Source: Ignavibacteriales bacterium
Lineage (GTDB): Bacteria > Bacteroidota > Ignavibacteria > Ignavibacteriales > Ignavibacteriaceae
DNA length: 64,000 nt
Direction of reading: 5' to 3'
Assembly (NCBI GenBank): GCA_016707285.1
Contig: JADJIA010000001.1
Location: 979,628 to 1,043,627, forward strand
The position numbers and the translations under genes are program-made. A model generated the notes under the pieces. The model had not been told where the DNA came from, did no database searches, and saw nothing but the letters and a program-made list of their open reading frames with translations. This document shows, in pieces, positions 37,210 through 46,068 of this stretch. Numbering within the stretch: the first letter of the stretch is position 1; each line of letters begins with the position of its first letter.

Positions 37210-39149
37210 TTAACGATCGCCATTTTTTTCACTTCCACATAATTGCCTGCAGTAAATCTGTAAAAATAGATACCGTCAGCAAGGCCTGTGGATTTAAAGA
37301 TATATGTGTATTTCCCCTCTTTTGGCACTTTTATTGTCTCTTCTTTAACCAGCTTAAAACCGGCATCGTAAAACTCAAACTTAACTGTTGCAACACCTGA
37401 GACGTTGTAGGTTATTGTGGTTTCATCACTAAAAGGATTTGGTACATTCTGGGAAACATAAATCTTTTGGTTTGTTTTTCTCACAAAATCACCTTCAACC
37501 ATCTTTTGGGAGATAACTTTATGCTCCTTCGAAATCTGGGTGATTCTGTAGCTCATTTTTCCCTCTTTATCCGGGGCATCAAATGTATAATAAGAGCCCT
37601 GCGCATTTGGATCTGCAACCACATTGTCAATCTCAGTCCACGCTGTGTCTTTTATTCTTGGTTCCATGCGATGAATAAAATAACTTATCACATTTTTTTC
37701 ATTTGTGGCAGTCCAGTTAATTTTCATTTCATCGTCAATTGTTGTAAGCCATGCGTCAACAATTCCCTGAACTTTTGGTCTCACACCGGCGAGACGCTGT
37801 CCATAAATTCCTTCAGAAGTTTTGTTTTTTTCTTTAAAGATGATTATTGCTCCATCTTTCCCGTCAAAAAAGAGATCAAGATAACTTTTTTCAGGATTCG
37901 CAGATTTTGAAACGGGTACCCCCTCTTCATCCCACTCCGGTTTACCTGCTGAATTAATTTTAAGAGCAAATATCTCCGTAGGTCCGTTTCTTCTGTCGAG
38001 CCATGATATAAAAACACCACCTTTGCCATCATCATCAAGAGTCTGTGCAAATTGTCTCCCTTTTATGTCACCGATACTTACTCCGTTGATTCCCCAAAGT
38101 GCATTTCCTTTTTTGTCAAATTTCTGCAAAAAGATATTTTCGTCACCACCAACATCGTTGATCCAGCTTATAACTAATGATGAATCACCTGCTTCGATAG
38201 CCACGGGTGAACCATTAACTCCCTGATTGGAAACTGCCTGTTTTCCCCCTTTACTCCACCTTAAAGCCCCTTTAGGACTTATAAGTTGATGGAATATCTC
38301 TTTAACTCTTCCCGTTGATTCCCATACCAAATAGTGATCTCCGTTTGAAAGAGTGACAACATTAAACGATTTTATAATCCCGTCGATCGTTGCCAGAATG
38401 GTAATTTCTTCAGAAAGTTTCCCGGAAGAGTCAACCGAGGCAAACTTTATGATGCTGTTACCTCCCTGCGCATCAATCCAGCAAATATTTGCGCCACCGG
38501 CCGTTCCGGGAAGCACGGTTACAGCGGATTTTTGACTTCCGCCTTTTTCAACCAAAATTCCATCTTTATATCTGATTTTTCCGTTGCGGTCGATTCTTTG
38601 CACCATCACACTGTAATTTGAAGGATTTACATCCCTCACAATGTAACCAAGATGGGTGTTCATTCTTTTGTCGAGTGCAACAGAATATTCCGATATTACT
38701 CCATCAGGTGAGGCAGCCTCAATTGAACCATTATCGTTTTGCCAGGAAAAATTTATTCTTGAGTTGATCTGTTGTGCCATCAAAACATTTTTATTTGCCG
38801 CAATTTCCTCAAGCCATACAATTGATATTTTCCCTGAGACGGCTTCACTCACTTCGGGGGTGATCTGTGAGTTTGAAGGTCCATCGGTTTCCACTCCGTT
38901 GGTACTCCTTGACATCTCCCCGCGAAAATTGTAGTGATTAAACAGTATTCTTTCTTTTCCTCCGGCTCTTTTGTCTTCCCAAACAAGGAAAAATCCTTCA
39001 CCTTCGTTTACTACAGTGTGAATCTCCTGTGGTGAGACAGATGCACTTACGATCTGTTTTGGAGAATCAGGATCGGGATTCCATTGGGCATTTGCCACCG
39101 AGGGCAATAAAACCGCCGCTGTTATCAAAATTTTTGTTAGTAGTTTCAT
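37206..39149 (-). CDS. Secreted beta-propeller protein with type IX sorting domain
   Basis: A 647-residue exported protein with signal peptide MKLLTKILITAAVLLPSVANA. Residues ~25-440 contain repeating blades with W-E/D-x-x motifs (FFLVWEDKRAGGKERILF, GVFISWLDRRNGPTEIFALK). A fibronectin-III-like segment follows (about 460-560, INWTATNEKNVISYFIHR). The C-terminal Por sorting domain shows SQNVPNPFSDETTITYNV ... GLADGIYFYRFTAG. It is probably released or anchored at the cell surface by type IX secretion. The ligand is unknown. It lies between smc and the HAD gene and overlaps the latter by 4 nt. Confidence 0.85.
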   Translation of the reverse strand: MKLLTKILITAAVLLPSVANAQWNPDPDSPKQIVSASVSPQEIHTVVNEGEGFFLVWEDKRAGGKERILFNHYNFRGEMSRSTNGVETDGPSNSQITPEVSEAVSGKISIVWLEEIAANKNVLMAQQINSRINFSWQNDNGSIEAASPDGVISEYSVALDKRMNTHLGYIVRDVNPSNYSVMVQRIDRNGKIRYKDGILVEKGGSQKSAVTVLPGTAGGANICWIDAQGGNSIIKFASVDSSGKLSEEITILATIDGIIKSFNVVTLSNGDHYLVWESTGRVKEIFHQLISPKGALRWSKGGKQAVSNQGVNGSPVAIEAGDSSLVISWINDVGGDENIFLQKFDKKGNALWGINGVSIGDIKGRQFAQTLDDDGKGGVFISWLDRRNGPTEIFALKINSAGKPEWDEEGVPVSKSANPEKSYLDLFFDGKDGAIIIFKEKNKTSEGIYGQRLAGVRPKVQGIVDAWLTTIDDEMKINWTATNEKNVISYFIHRMEPRIKDTAWTEIDNVVADPNAQGSYYTFDAPDKEGKMSYRITQISKEHKVISQKMVEGDFVRKTNQKIYVSQNVPNPFSDETTITYNVSGVATVKFEFYDAGFKLVKEETIKVPKEGKYTYIFKSTGLADGIYFYRFTAGNYVEVKKMAIVK

Positions 39150-39163
39150 TGTAAGTTAATCTC

Positions 39164-42100
39164 CTACGCTACGATGTTAAAGTCTTCGTTAAATCTGACG
39201 CTCACGAGTTTCGAGACGCCTTCTTCCTGCATGGTTACACCATACATCGTATCCGCAGCTTCCATGGTTCTTTTGTTGTGAGTAACTACAATAAATTGTG
39301 TGTTTTCGCTAAATTCTCTCACGATCTTTGTGAATCTGTCGATATTCGCATCATCAAGAGGAGCATCAATCTCGTCAAGTATGCAGAATGGCGATGGTTT
39401 CACCAGGTATATAGCAAAAAGCAATGCAATTGCAGTTAAAGTTTTCTCACCACCCGAAAGCAGTTCAATCGATGTTGGTCGTTTCCCTCTTGGTTTAGCA
39501 ATAATTTCAATTCTGGCTTCCAAAGGGTCAACCCCCTCTTCAAGCCTTAAATCTGCTTCATCCTCTTGTCTGAACAAACTTCTAAATATTTTCTGAAAAT
39601 TCTCCCTGATCGCCTCAAATGTCTCGTTAAAGAGATTTTGGGCAGTAGTATTAATTTCTTCAATGGTTTTCATCAAATCTTTTTCCGACTGAATCAGATC
39701 ACTCCTCTGCCCTGCGAAAAAATCGAATCTCTTTTTCTCTTCATCATACTCTTCAAATGCGAGAAGATTCACAGGACCTATCTGATGAAGCTGGTGCTCA
39801 AGTTCCCTTACTTCAACCCGCCACCCTTCAAGACTTGCAATTTGATCTTCAGGTGGTTCAACGGGCTCAATTTCAATTTCGTATTTTTCGTTTACCCGTC
39901 TTTTAAGATTTCTGATATTAATTGTATATTCGTTGAATTTCAAATCCGACTTATGAAGTGCCTCACCGATCTTGTCACGATTTTTCCGCAGTTCGGTTTT
40001 TTCTTTCTCAAGGTTATCGAGCTCTTCTCTCTCTTTAAGATAAACAGCTTCTATTTCTCTCTCTTTTACCCTGAGATTTTCCCTCTCCTGTTTTTGTTCT
40101 TCAAGATCAAATTCACTGTCTTCGATTGTTCCCGTCAGTATTTCGATTTCACCGGTTGCGCTTTCAATATCTTTCCGCCTTCTCTCAACAGAGTTTTGGA
40201 GTGTGATTATCGATTGTTTCACCCTCTCGATAGAATTCAGGATATTTTTTGTCTCGCCTTTGATTCTCTCAAGTTCAAGACCCTTTTTATTGTATTCCGC
40301 AGAGGCAGATGAAAATTCTTTTTCAACTTCTTGAGCGGCGGTTTCAAATTCCTTCTGGCGTGCTGAGGTCTCCGCTCTGTGACGCTCATCCTCTTCAATT
40401 TCTGAAGTGAGTCTTGTGATATCAATATCAAGCTGGTCTGCCTGACTCACCAAATGCGACTGCTCTTTAACCAGAGTCGCCCTCTCTTCATCCCCCTTCT
40501 TAATTTCAAATTCGAGCTGAGCCATCTGTTTTTCAAGCTGCATCAGATCGTTTTGATAAATTCTGATCGCATCACCCATATCTTTAAGATCAATCAGGTG
40601 AAGATCATATTCGGTTGTGTAAATTTTCTGTTTCCATGCCGCTAATTGTTCTTCGAGAGGTTTTATCCCGTTTTTCAGCTGTTCAAGTTGTGTCTTTTTG
40701 CCAAAAAGTGTATCCTCATCTTTTAACCTTGAACCTGCCTCAATCGAACCGTTATCCCCTATCGTATCACCGTCAAGAGTGATGAATTTGTAGCCGGAAT
40801 AAGAACCTGAAAGTCTGATTGAACTGTCGAGATCGCTTACTACAACAACATTTGCGAGCAATGATTCATAAAATTCGACATATTCACCCGGTACATTAAG
40901 CAGTTTCCCTGCAAAATTTACAAATCCGGGTTCCTTCTCCATTTTCAAACGAACTCTTTTTTTGGCAAACCGTTCCATCTTTTGCATGAAACTGCTGTTT
41001 TTGCCGTTTTTATTCCTGCTCAGCACAAAAGATGCCTTACCACTGTTTGAATTGAGCAAAAGTTCTATTGCAGCTTTCACTTCTTCAACCGAAGAAACTA
41101 TGAAGCTGTTAAAATTTAATTTGAGTGCGGCTTCAATTGCAAATCTGAATTCTTCAAGTGGTTCCCCAAAATCGGAAACGAGTTTTTTCTCTCCGCCAAA
41201 CCAGCCGTCACTCTCCATCAATTTTTTTGATGCGAGTGAAAATCCTTCAAGATTGTTTATCAGGTCATTCAGGAAGTCAATTCTTGTTTTCAAATCGTTG
41301 AGTGACGATTTTATCTCAAATTCTTTTTCACGAAGTCCATCAAGTTCCTTTTCGAGACTCTCTTTCCGTTCTGTTGTCTCGTTAAATACCCGCTCTGCAT
41401 TTGAAAGGTTGGTTGATGTTTCTTCCAAATCAACAGAAACTTCACTCACAAAGGCCCGGTTCTTTATGTCATTTTGGACTAACAGCTCAAGTCGTGCTGT
41501 TACTCTTTCAATTTCTTTTTGAATCCTGGCTCTGCTCTTTTCGAGATTTGAAAGCTCATTTTTTCTTTCTGCCGATCCCTGAACCTTGGTAAGTACAGAT
41601 TGAGAAAAAACTTTTATTTTATCTCTTGCCTCTGCAAGATTTCCCCTTTTCTCTTCAAGCACTCCGTTAAGCAGGTTCTTTTCCTCAAGTGCTTTTGCTT
41701 CTTCAACAATCTTGTCATCGTGATCAAGGTGAAGCTCATCAAGCTGCCCTTCGGCATCCTCAATCTGGGCAGTAAACTCTGCGAGTTCCGCCTCAAACCT
41801 TTTAATGTTATTCTGAAGCGACCTTCTCGATTCCTGAGCTACTGAGACAGTTCTTTCGTTTTTATAGATAAGCTCTGTTTGAGCACCAATCTTTTTCCTG
41901 ATCTCTTTTAACTCATTTTCGGTTATGTAGGTCTTTTCCCTGATGCCGGCATAAACTTCATCAAGACGGCTAAGTGATATCTCAACTTCATTTTTCTGAA
42001 TTGTTGCATCAAAATGTTGCTGTTGCCAAACCCCCTGTTCATTTATCATCAGATAAAGATCAAAAGCGGCTGACTTCAAATCAATCTCTTGAAGCCTGTC

Positions 42101-42757
42101 GGCAAGTTCCTGATATTTTTGTGCTCTTTTTGCCTGCCGCTCAAGAGAAATTACTTTTTTTTCAATTTCAGAAATTAGATCGTTTGCCCTGGCAAGATCG
42201 GCTTTTACATCCTCAAGTTTTTTGAGTGTCAGTTTTCTTCTGATCTTATATTTATTTACCCCGGCTGCCTCTTCAAACATTGTTCTGCGTTCATCAGCTT
42301 TGTTACTGAGAATTGACTCCACCATCTTTAACTCGATAACGGAATATGCATTTGCACCCATTCCTGTATCCATGAAAAGACTGGTGATGTCTTTGAGGCG
42401 AGCAATATTTTTGTTCATCAAATATTCACTCTCGCCGGATCTGAATATCCTTCTTGTGATTATAACCTCAGTATAATCAACCGGTAAAACACCTTTATCG
42501 TTCTCGATGGTTAACGACACTTCAGACATTCCGAGTGGTTTCCTCGAAGAGGTTCCGTTAAATATCACATTTTCCATCTTGTCAGAACGGAGTACACTCG
42601 ATTTTTGCTCCCCTATACACCACCTCAATGCATCAACTATATTGGTTTTACCACAGCCGTTTGGTCCCACAATTGCAGTGATCCCTCTGTTAAAATGGAT
42701 CACGGTTTTTTGCGCAAACGACTTAAAACCTAATATTTCAAGCTTTGAGAGATACAA
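39164..42757 (-). CDS. smc: Chromosome segregation protein SMC (TTG start)
   Basis: Condensin ATPase that organises and separates chromosomes with ScpA/ScpB. The 1197 residues show the N-terminal ATPase half (LEILGFKSFAQKTVIHF, Walker A GPNGCGKTN at 31-39, CIGEQ), two long coiled coils, a hinge at about 500-660 (GSIEAGSRLKDEDTLFGKK at its end), and a C-terminal half with signature LLSGGEKTLTAIALLFAIY and Walker B FCILDEIDAPLDDANIDRF. The canonical N-terminus begins at TTG 42757. scpA/scpB are not adjacent. Confidence 0.96.
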   Translation of the reverse strand: MYLSKLEILGFKSFAQKTVIHFNRGITAIVGPNGCGKTNIVDALRWCIGEQKSSVLRSDKMENVIFNGTSSRKPLGMSEVSLTIENDKGVLPVDYTEVIITRRIFRSGESEYLMNKNIARLKDITSLFMDTGMGANAYSVIELKMVESILSNKADERRTMFEEAAGVNKYKIRRKLTLKKLEDVKADLARANDLISEIEKKVISLERQAKRAQKYQELADRLQEIDLKSAAFDLYLMINEQGVWQQQHFDATIQKNEVEISLSRLDEVYAGIREKTYITENELKEIRKKIGAQTELIYKNERTVSVAQESRRSLQNNIKRFEAELAEFTAQIEDAEGQLDELHLDHDDKIVEEAKALEEKNLLNGVLEEKRGNLAEARDKIKVFSQSVLTKVQGSAERKNELSNLEKSRARIQKEIERVTARLELLVQNDIKNRAFVSEVSVDLEETSTNLSNAERVFNETTERKESLEKELDGLREKEFEIKSSLNDLKTRIDFLNDLINNLEGFSLASKKLMESDGWFGGEKKLVSDFGEPLEEFRFAIEAALKLNFNSFIVSSVEEVKAAIELLLNSNSGKASFVLSRNKNGKNSSFMQKMERFAKKRVRLKMEKEPGFVNFAGKLLNVPGEYVEFYESLLANVVVVSDLDSSIRLSGSYSGYKFITLDGDTIGDNGSIEAGSRLKDEDTLFGKKTQLEQLKNGIKPLEEQLAAWKQKIYTTEYDLHLIDLKDMGDAIRIYQNDLMQLEKQMAQLEFEIKKGDEERATLVKEQSHLVSQADQLDIDITRLTSEIEEDERHRAETSARQKEFETAAQEVEKEFSSASAEYNKKGLELERIKGETKNILNSIERVKQSIITLQNSVERRRKDIESATGEIEILTGTIEDSEFDLEEQKQERENLRVKEREIEAVYLKEREELDNLEKEKTELRKNRDKIGEALHKSDLKFNEYTINIRNLKRRVNEKYEIEIEPVEPPEDQIASLEGWRVEVRELEHQLHQIGPVNLLAFEEYDEEKKRFDFFAGQRSDLIQSEKDLMKTIEEINTTAQNLFNETFEAIRENFQKIFRSLFRQEDEADLRLEEGVDPLEARIEIIAKPRGKRPTSIELLSGGEKTLTAIALLFAIYLVKPSPFCILDEIDAPLDDANIDRFTKIVREFSENTQFIVVTHNKRTMEAADTMYGVTMQEEGVSKLVSVRFNEDFNIVA

Positions 42758-42760
42758 TGG

Positions 42761-45358
42761 TTACCCCGCCCGGCTTTCGAGGTAAACCTGAATTATTTGT
42801 TCTACAGTAAAGTTTGTCAACTGATAATAAAACAGCCATGATGCCACAACCACCAGCACAACAAATATTGAGAAAAAATAGACCTTAAATGCCGGAACAT
42901 CATATACCACATACATACCCTTAAGCAAACGGTGTATGTTCCAAACAAAAAAGAGCAACAGTATGATGTAAACTATCATGTTCGCCACTTCCGAATTTAG
43001 AACTCTGTAAAGCAGTATTGCCCCGGGTAAAGCCGTAATGAACGGGAGGGAAGCCCAAATAACCACGAGATAACTCTTTTGAATCGTCACTCTGTTGATC
43101 ACAAAAAGTGAACCAAACTTTACAAGGAGTGTGAAAAAGATGGCAAGAACAAAATAAAACAGCGTTAATACCAGAAGTGACTCCATTGGATTCCAGCTAA
43201 GGTAACTTGCAACTGACAATAAATTGTCAAACCCAAAACTTAGAAGAATTCTTTCTTGAAGTGAATCATATCTCCAATAAAACAGCAGACTCGATGTCAA
43301 CAGTGCCATCACAGCACAAATCAGCAACCCGATGTAAGTGGTTATGAAAGGTGAAATCTGATTGTAGTCCCGCACATCCTGATAAAAATTGTAGGGTCTG
43401 AGCATCGCTCTTAGTGCGTCTTCTTTGAATTTTTTACCGGTATTTAATAACATGGCGGTTAACAGTGCCAAAGCGAGACCAAAGATAATAAATATCATTG
43501 GTGCGTCATCCTCGTTAAAACCGAGAGAAATGGTAACTTTTTCTCTGTTGTTTAAAAGGGCGTCAACCACTTTGTAAGAAAGCCTCCCAGCACCTCTGTC
43601 CTCCGGAATCAACCCCAGATATACCATCTGATCGTTAAGTGCCCCGGAAATAATCGACTGATAATTGCTTCTGTAATCGAACATCGTTGAAAGGAAAAAC
43701 GACATGTTTTGATTAACCGAGGCATACATTAATATATCCTCGAAAAACTTGGCTTGTGATTCTGCCGAGTGTTTATTTCCTGTCCTCGATTTTTCGGGAT
43801 CAATGATATAACCGGCACTTGCCACCATCAACCTTCCGGCACCAAATGATTGAGCAGCCTGTTGATAAACTCTTAAAATCTCACTTGTTGGTCTGTTTAT
43901 AAACTCAATTCCGTATGCATCCAACCCCTCGATCTGATTTTTAGGAAGGATCGCAAATGAGGCATAAACCATTTTCCCGGTATTTTTTTTGACCGCAACA
44001 GCAAGCGATTTTAACAGCTCAACCGATTTGTCACGATTCCCGAGATAACCTGTTCCCAGTCCAAATCCTGCGATGGTTGAGAAATTTTTATACCCCTTCA
44101 AATATAATTGTGCAAAACTTCTCAGATTTTCACTCAACAAAGGGTCATCGGAAAATGAGGCAGGAAGATTTGAAATAGGCATTTCTATAAATGCCAACAA
44201 ACCTTCACGGGCACAAAGATATAGCAGGTATGGGTGAGGAATATTTTTTTCAAATCTTACAGCGTTGAAACCGGCTCCCTTAATTAATCTGATGTCTCTC
44301 GCCATCTCTTCATTTGTAAACATGGCACCCGATTTGGAGAGGGACGGGATATATGTAACTCCCTTAAGAGCAAATTTCCCGTTGTTCAGATTAAATGAAT
44401 TATCACCCGATTTAAAAAGGAAAAACCCGGCAGGATATGCTATCTCATCAATTAGTATATCACCGGAATAAAGCGCAAAACTTATCTCATAAAGATATGG
44501 AGCTGCCGGAGTCCAAAGTCTCGGATCAGAAATAGTAAGTGTAAGTGCGGATTCTTGATCTTTTCCCGCTGAAATTGCAAATTTTTCGGTGACGGCACCG
44601 ATTCGCTCTCCTTCACCCTCTTTTGTTTTAACAGAAACCACCAACTCAAATTTGTTGCCAATGCTGTCGTTAATCGCTCTGCCATAGTTCCTGTTGCTTA
44701 TGGAAGAGTTAATATTAAGTTCAACCTTGTTTCCGTTGGGAGTAACCTGATAATTTGATGAATAATCACCGATAAAAATATTTGGCAGTTCCTGTATAAA
44801 AACTTCCCTGAATATCCCTTTGTTGCTGTAGGGATACAGAAAACTGAACTTAAACGGGAATGTCTCTTTATTGTCGAGATTACCGTTAACTTTAACGGTT
44901 ATTATATTTTTACCCGTTTTTTTGAGAACGTCTTTGGGTAAAAGGAAGGAGAATGGGAAAGTTCCGCCAAGATGACGATATATCATCCTGCCATTAAGCG
45001 ATACTTCCGCTTTATTTGACACACCAAGGAAAGTCAGACGATAGTTTTTATCGCTTTTGGGTTCAAAAGGCAGGGTCCGTTCAAATATCAGTTCTGATTC
45101 AGATTCAAACGATGAAGGAATTTCTACCTGCTTTGATGTATTAGCCGGGTCATCTGCAAATCTTACACCCCACTTCCCTGTCATGGGTATGATGGTGCGT
45201 GTAGTTGAATGCTCCAGATAACCAAGAGAGCCTTCACTATAGGAATAACCGCCAAGTTCAGTAAAATTGGCTTGACCAAATATTCCCCACACCATACAAA
45301 TAAATGTCAGCGAGATAACAGATAACGATCTTCTCAATGCTATACATCCCAATATCAA
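42761..45358 (-). CDS. GH2-like protein fused to a polytopic membrane domain
   Basis: About 865 residues. An N-terminal hydrophobic signal (LSVISLTFICMVWGIFG) is followed by a sugar-binding-like jelly roll (about 60-190, GTFPFSFLLPKDVLKK), an Ig-like GH2 domain ending PRLWTPAAPYLYEISF, and a GH2-type barrel (ALKGVTYIPSLSKSG, DIRLIKGAGFNAVRF, about 325-600). About six transmembrane helices follow from residue ~630 (MIFIIFGLALALLTAMLL and onward), resembling a Yip1-like domain. The Asn-Glu acid/base motif expected after the fourth strand is missing (FGLGTGYLGNRDK), so it may be non-catalytic. The start is uncertain: TTG at 45358 or 45337. It lies 3 nt upstream of smc. Confidence 0.6.
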   Translation of the reverse strand: MILGCIALRRSLSVISLTFICMVWGIFGQANFTELGGYSYSEGSLGYLEHSTTRTIIPMTGKWGVRFADDPANTSKQVEIPSSFESESELIFERTLPFEPKSDKNYRLTFLGVSNKAEVSLNGRMIYRHLGGTFPFSFLLPKDVLKKTGKNIITVKVNGNLDNKETFPFKFSFLYPYSNKGIFREVFIQELPNIFIGDYSSNYQVTPNGNKVELNINSSISNRNYGRAINDSIGNKFELVVSVKTKEGEGERIGAVTEKFAISAGKDQESALTLTISDPRLWTPAAPYLYEISFALYSGDILIDEIAYPAGFFLFKSGDNSFNLNNGKFALKGVTYIPSLSKSGAMFTNEEMARDIRLIKGAGFNAVRFEKNIPHPYLLYLCAREGLLAFIEMPISNLPASFSDDPLLSENLRSFAQLYLKGYKNFSTIAGFGLGTGYLGNRDKSVELLKSLAVAVKKNTGKMVYASFAILPKNQIEGLDAYGIEFINRPTSEILRVYQQAAQSFGAGRLMVASAGYIIDPEKSRTGNKHSAESQAKFFEDILMYASVNQNMSFFLSTMFDYRSNYQSIISGALNDQMVYLGLIPEDRGAGRLSYKVVDALLNNREKVTISLGFNEDDAPMIFIIFGLALALLTAMLLNTGKKFKEDALRAMLRPYNFYQDVRDYNQISPFITTYIGLLICAVMALLTSSLLFYWRYDSLQERILLSFGFDNLLSVASYLSWNPMESLLVLTLFYFVLAIFFTLLVKFGSLFVINRVTIQKSYLVVIWASLPFITALPGAILLYRVLNSEVANMIVYIILLLFFVWNIHRLLKGMYVVYDVPAFKVYFFSIFVVLVVVASWLFYYQLTNFTVEQIIQVYLESRAG

Positions 45359-45460
45359 AAAATAAAAAATTAAGACCTGAAATATACATCATTGAAGAGG
45401 GTGAAATCAAGGTAAATCGTGCGTGGAGTTTGTGAGTCACAGAGTCATGAAGTAGCGGAG

Positions 45461-45536
45461 TAGCGGAGTAACAAAGTAGCAAGTAGCGGAGTAACAAAGT
45501 AGCAAGTAGCGGAGTAACAAAGTAGCAAGTAGCGGA
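45461..45536. repeat. 23-bp tandem repeat, 3.3 copies
   Basis: Unit TAGCGGAGTAACAAAGTAGC plus AAG, perfectly repeated at 45461, 45484 and 45507, with a partial fourth copy ending at 45536. There are no spacers, so it is not CRISPR. A degenerate shorter unit (AGTAGCGG) precedes it. Confidence 0.95.
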
Positions 45537-45552
45537 AGATTTGAATCCTGAT

Positions 45553-45591
45553 CCTCCCCTCGCCTTTTAGGAGAGGGGCCGGGGGTGAGGT
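45553..45591. repeat. G/C-rich dispersed intergenic repeat (LTPGPSPKRRGE type)
   Basis: A 39-bp palindromic element with CCCCTC/GAGGGG arms around GCCTTTTAG. In one minus-strand frame it reads LTPGPSPKRRGE, a peptide I recognise as a common artefact of this intergenic repeat in spurious ORFs of many environmental genomes. It is non-coding here. Confidence 0.7.
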
Positions 45592-45637
45592 CTGCGAAGC
45601 GGTCAAATCTCCAAACCACAACCTTCACAAAAAAAAC

Positions 45638-45670
45638 TTTTGCAAAAGAGATCAGGAACTTGTATATTTG
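45638..45670 (+). promoter_or_regulatory. Predicted rpsT promoter (Bacteroidota-type)
   Basis: TTTTG at 45638-45642, a 20-bp spacer, then TATATTTG at 45663-45670, matching the -33 TTTG / -7 TAnnTTTG consensus known for the primary sigma factor of Bacteroidota. It lies about 45 bp upstream of the rpsT start. Confidence 0.65.
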
Positions 45671-45716
45671 CAGACTAAATTTGAATTAACTCAACCAAAA
45701 AGATTTTAAGTTAAGC

Positions 45717-45977
45717 ATGGCAAATCACAAATCTGCTGAAAAAAGAATCAGACAAAGCGCAAGAAAACGCGATATTAACAAAGCTTCCCTCTCGAAGATG
45801 AAAACTTTGGTCAAAAAGGTTCTTAGCACAACAACATTGGAAGAAGCAACAACAAGCTACAAAGAAGCTGTTGCACACCTCGACAGGATCAGCGTAAAAG
45901 GCAGAATCCACAAAAATAATGCGTCACGCAAAAAATCGAGACTGACACTTCATATTAATAGCTTAACCAAAGCTTAA
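45717..45977 (+). CDS. rpsT: 30S ribosomal protein S20
   Basis: Small basic 16S rRNA-binding protein at the base of the 30S body. The 86 residues start MANHKSAEKRIRQSARKRDINK and end in a typical RIHKNNASRKKSRLTLHINS helix. It is monocistronic on the plus strand, with its own promoter and a downstream hairpin. Confidence 0.96.
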   Translation: MANHKSAEKRIRQSARKRDINKASLSKMKTLVKKVLSTTTLEEATTSYKEAVAHLDRISVKGRIHKNNASRKKSRLTLHINSLTKA

Positions 45978-45984
45978 TGCCGCT

Positions 45985-46016
45985 GAACTTCTGCGGTTCT
46001 CCGTGGAAGTTCTTTT
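45985..46016 (+). terminator. rpsT terminator
   Basis: Stem GAACTTC/GAAGTTC with an inner CGG/CCG pairing, followed by TTTT, 7 nt after the rpsT stop. It lies between convergent genes. Confidence 0.6.
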
Positions 46017-46068
46017 GGCAATCCCCTCAATCAGCCGGAAATCCCCTTGGTTTTATTAAAATCTTCCA

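Larger units (their letters stand above)
45359..45637. other. Repeat-rich intergenic region upstream of rpsT
   Basis: A gene-free stretch between the divergent GH2-like gene and rpsT. It holds a GTGAGTCACAGAGTCATGAAG segment related to the one at 13170-13200, a 23-bp tandem repeat, and a G/C-rich dispersed repeat (annotated separately). Open frames across it are translations of repeat sequence. Confidence 0.6.

Noticed and set aside
45461..45536. Possible CRISPR array
   Set aside because: Direct repeats abut with no unique spacers and no cas genes are present.
45437..45628. Minus-strand open frame containing LTPGPSPKRRGE
   Set aside because: It is a translation of the intergenic palindrome and 23-bp tandem repeat; no ribosome site or conserved domain.
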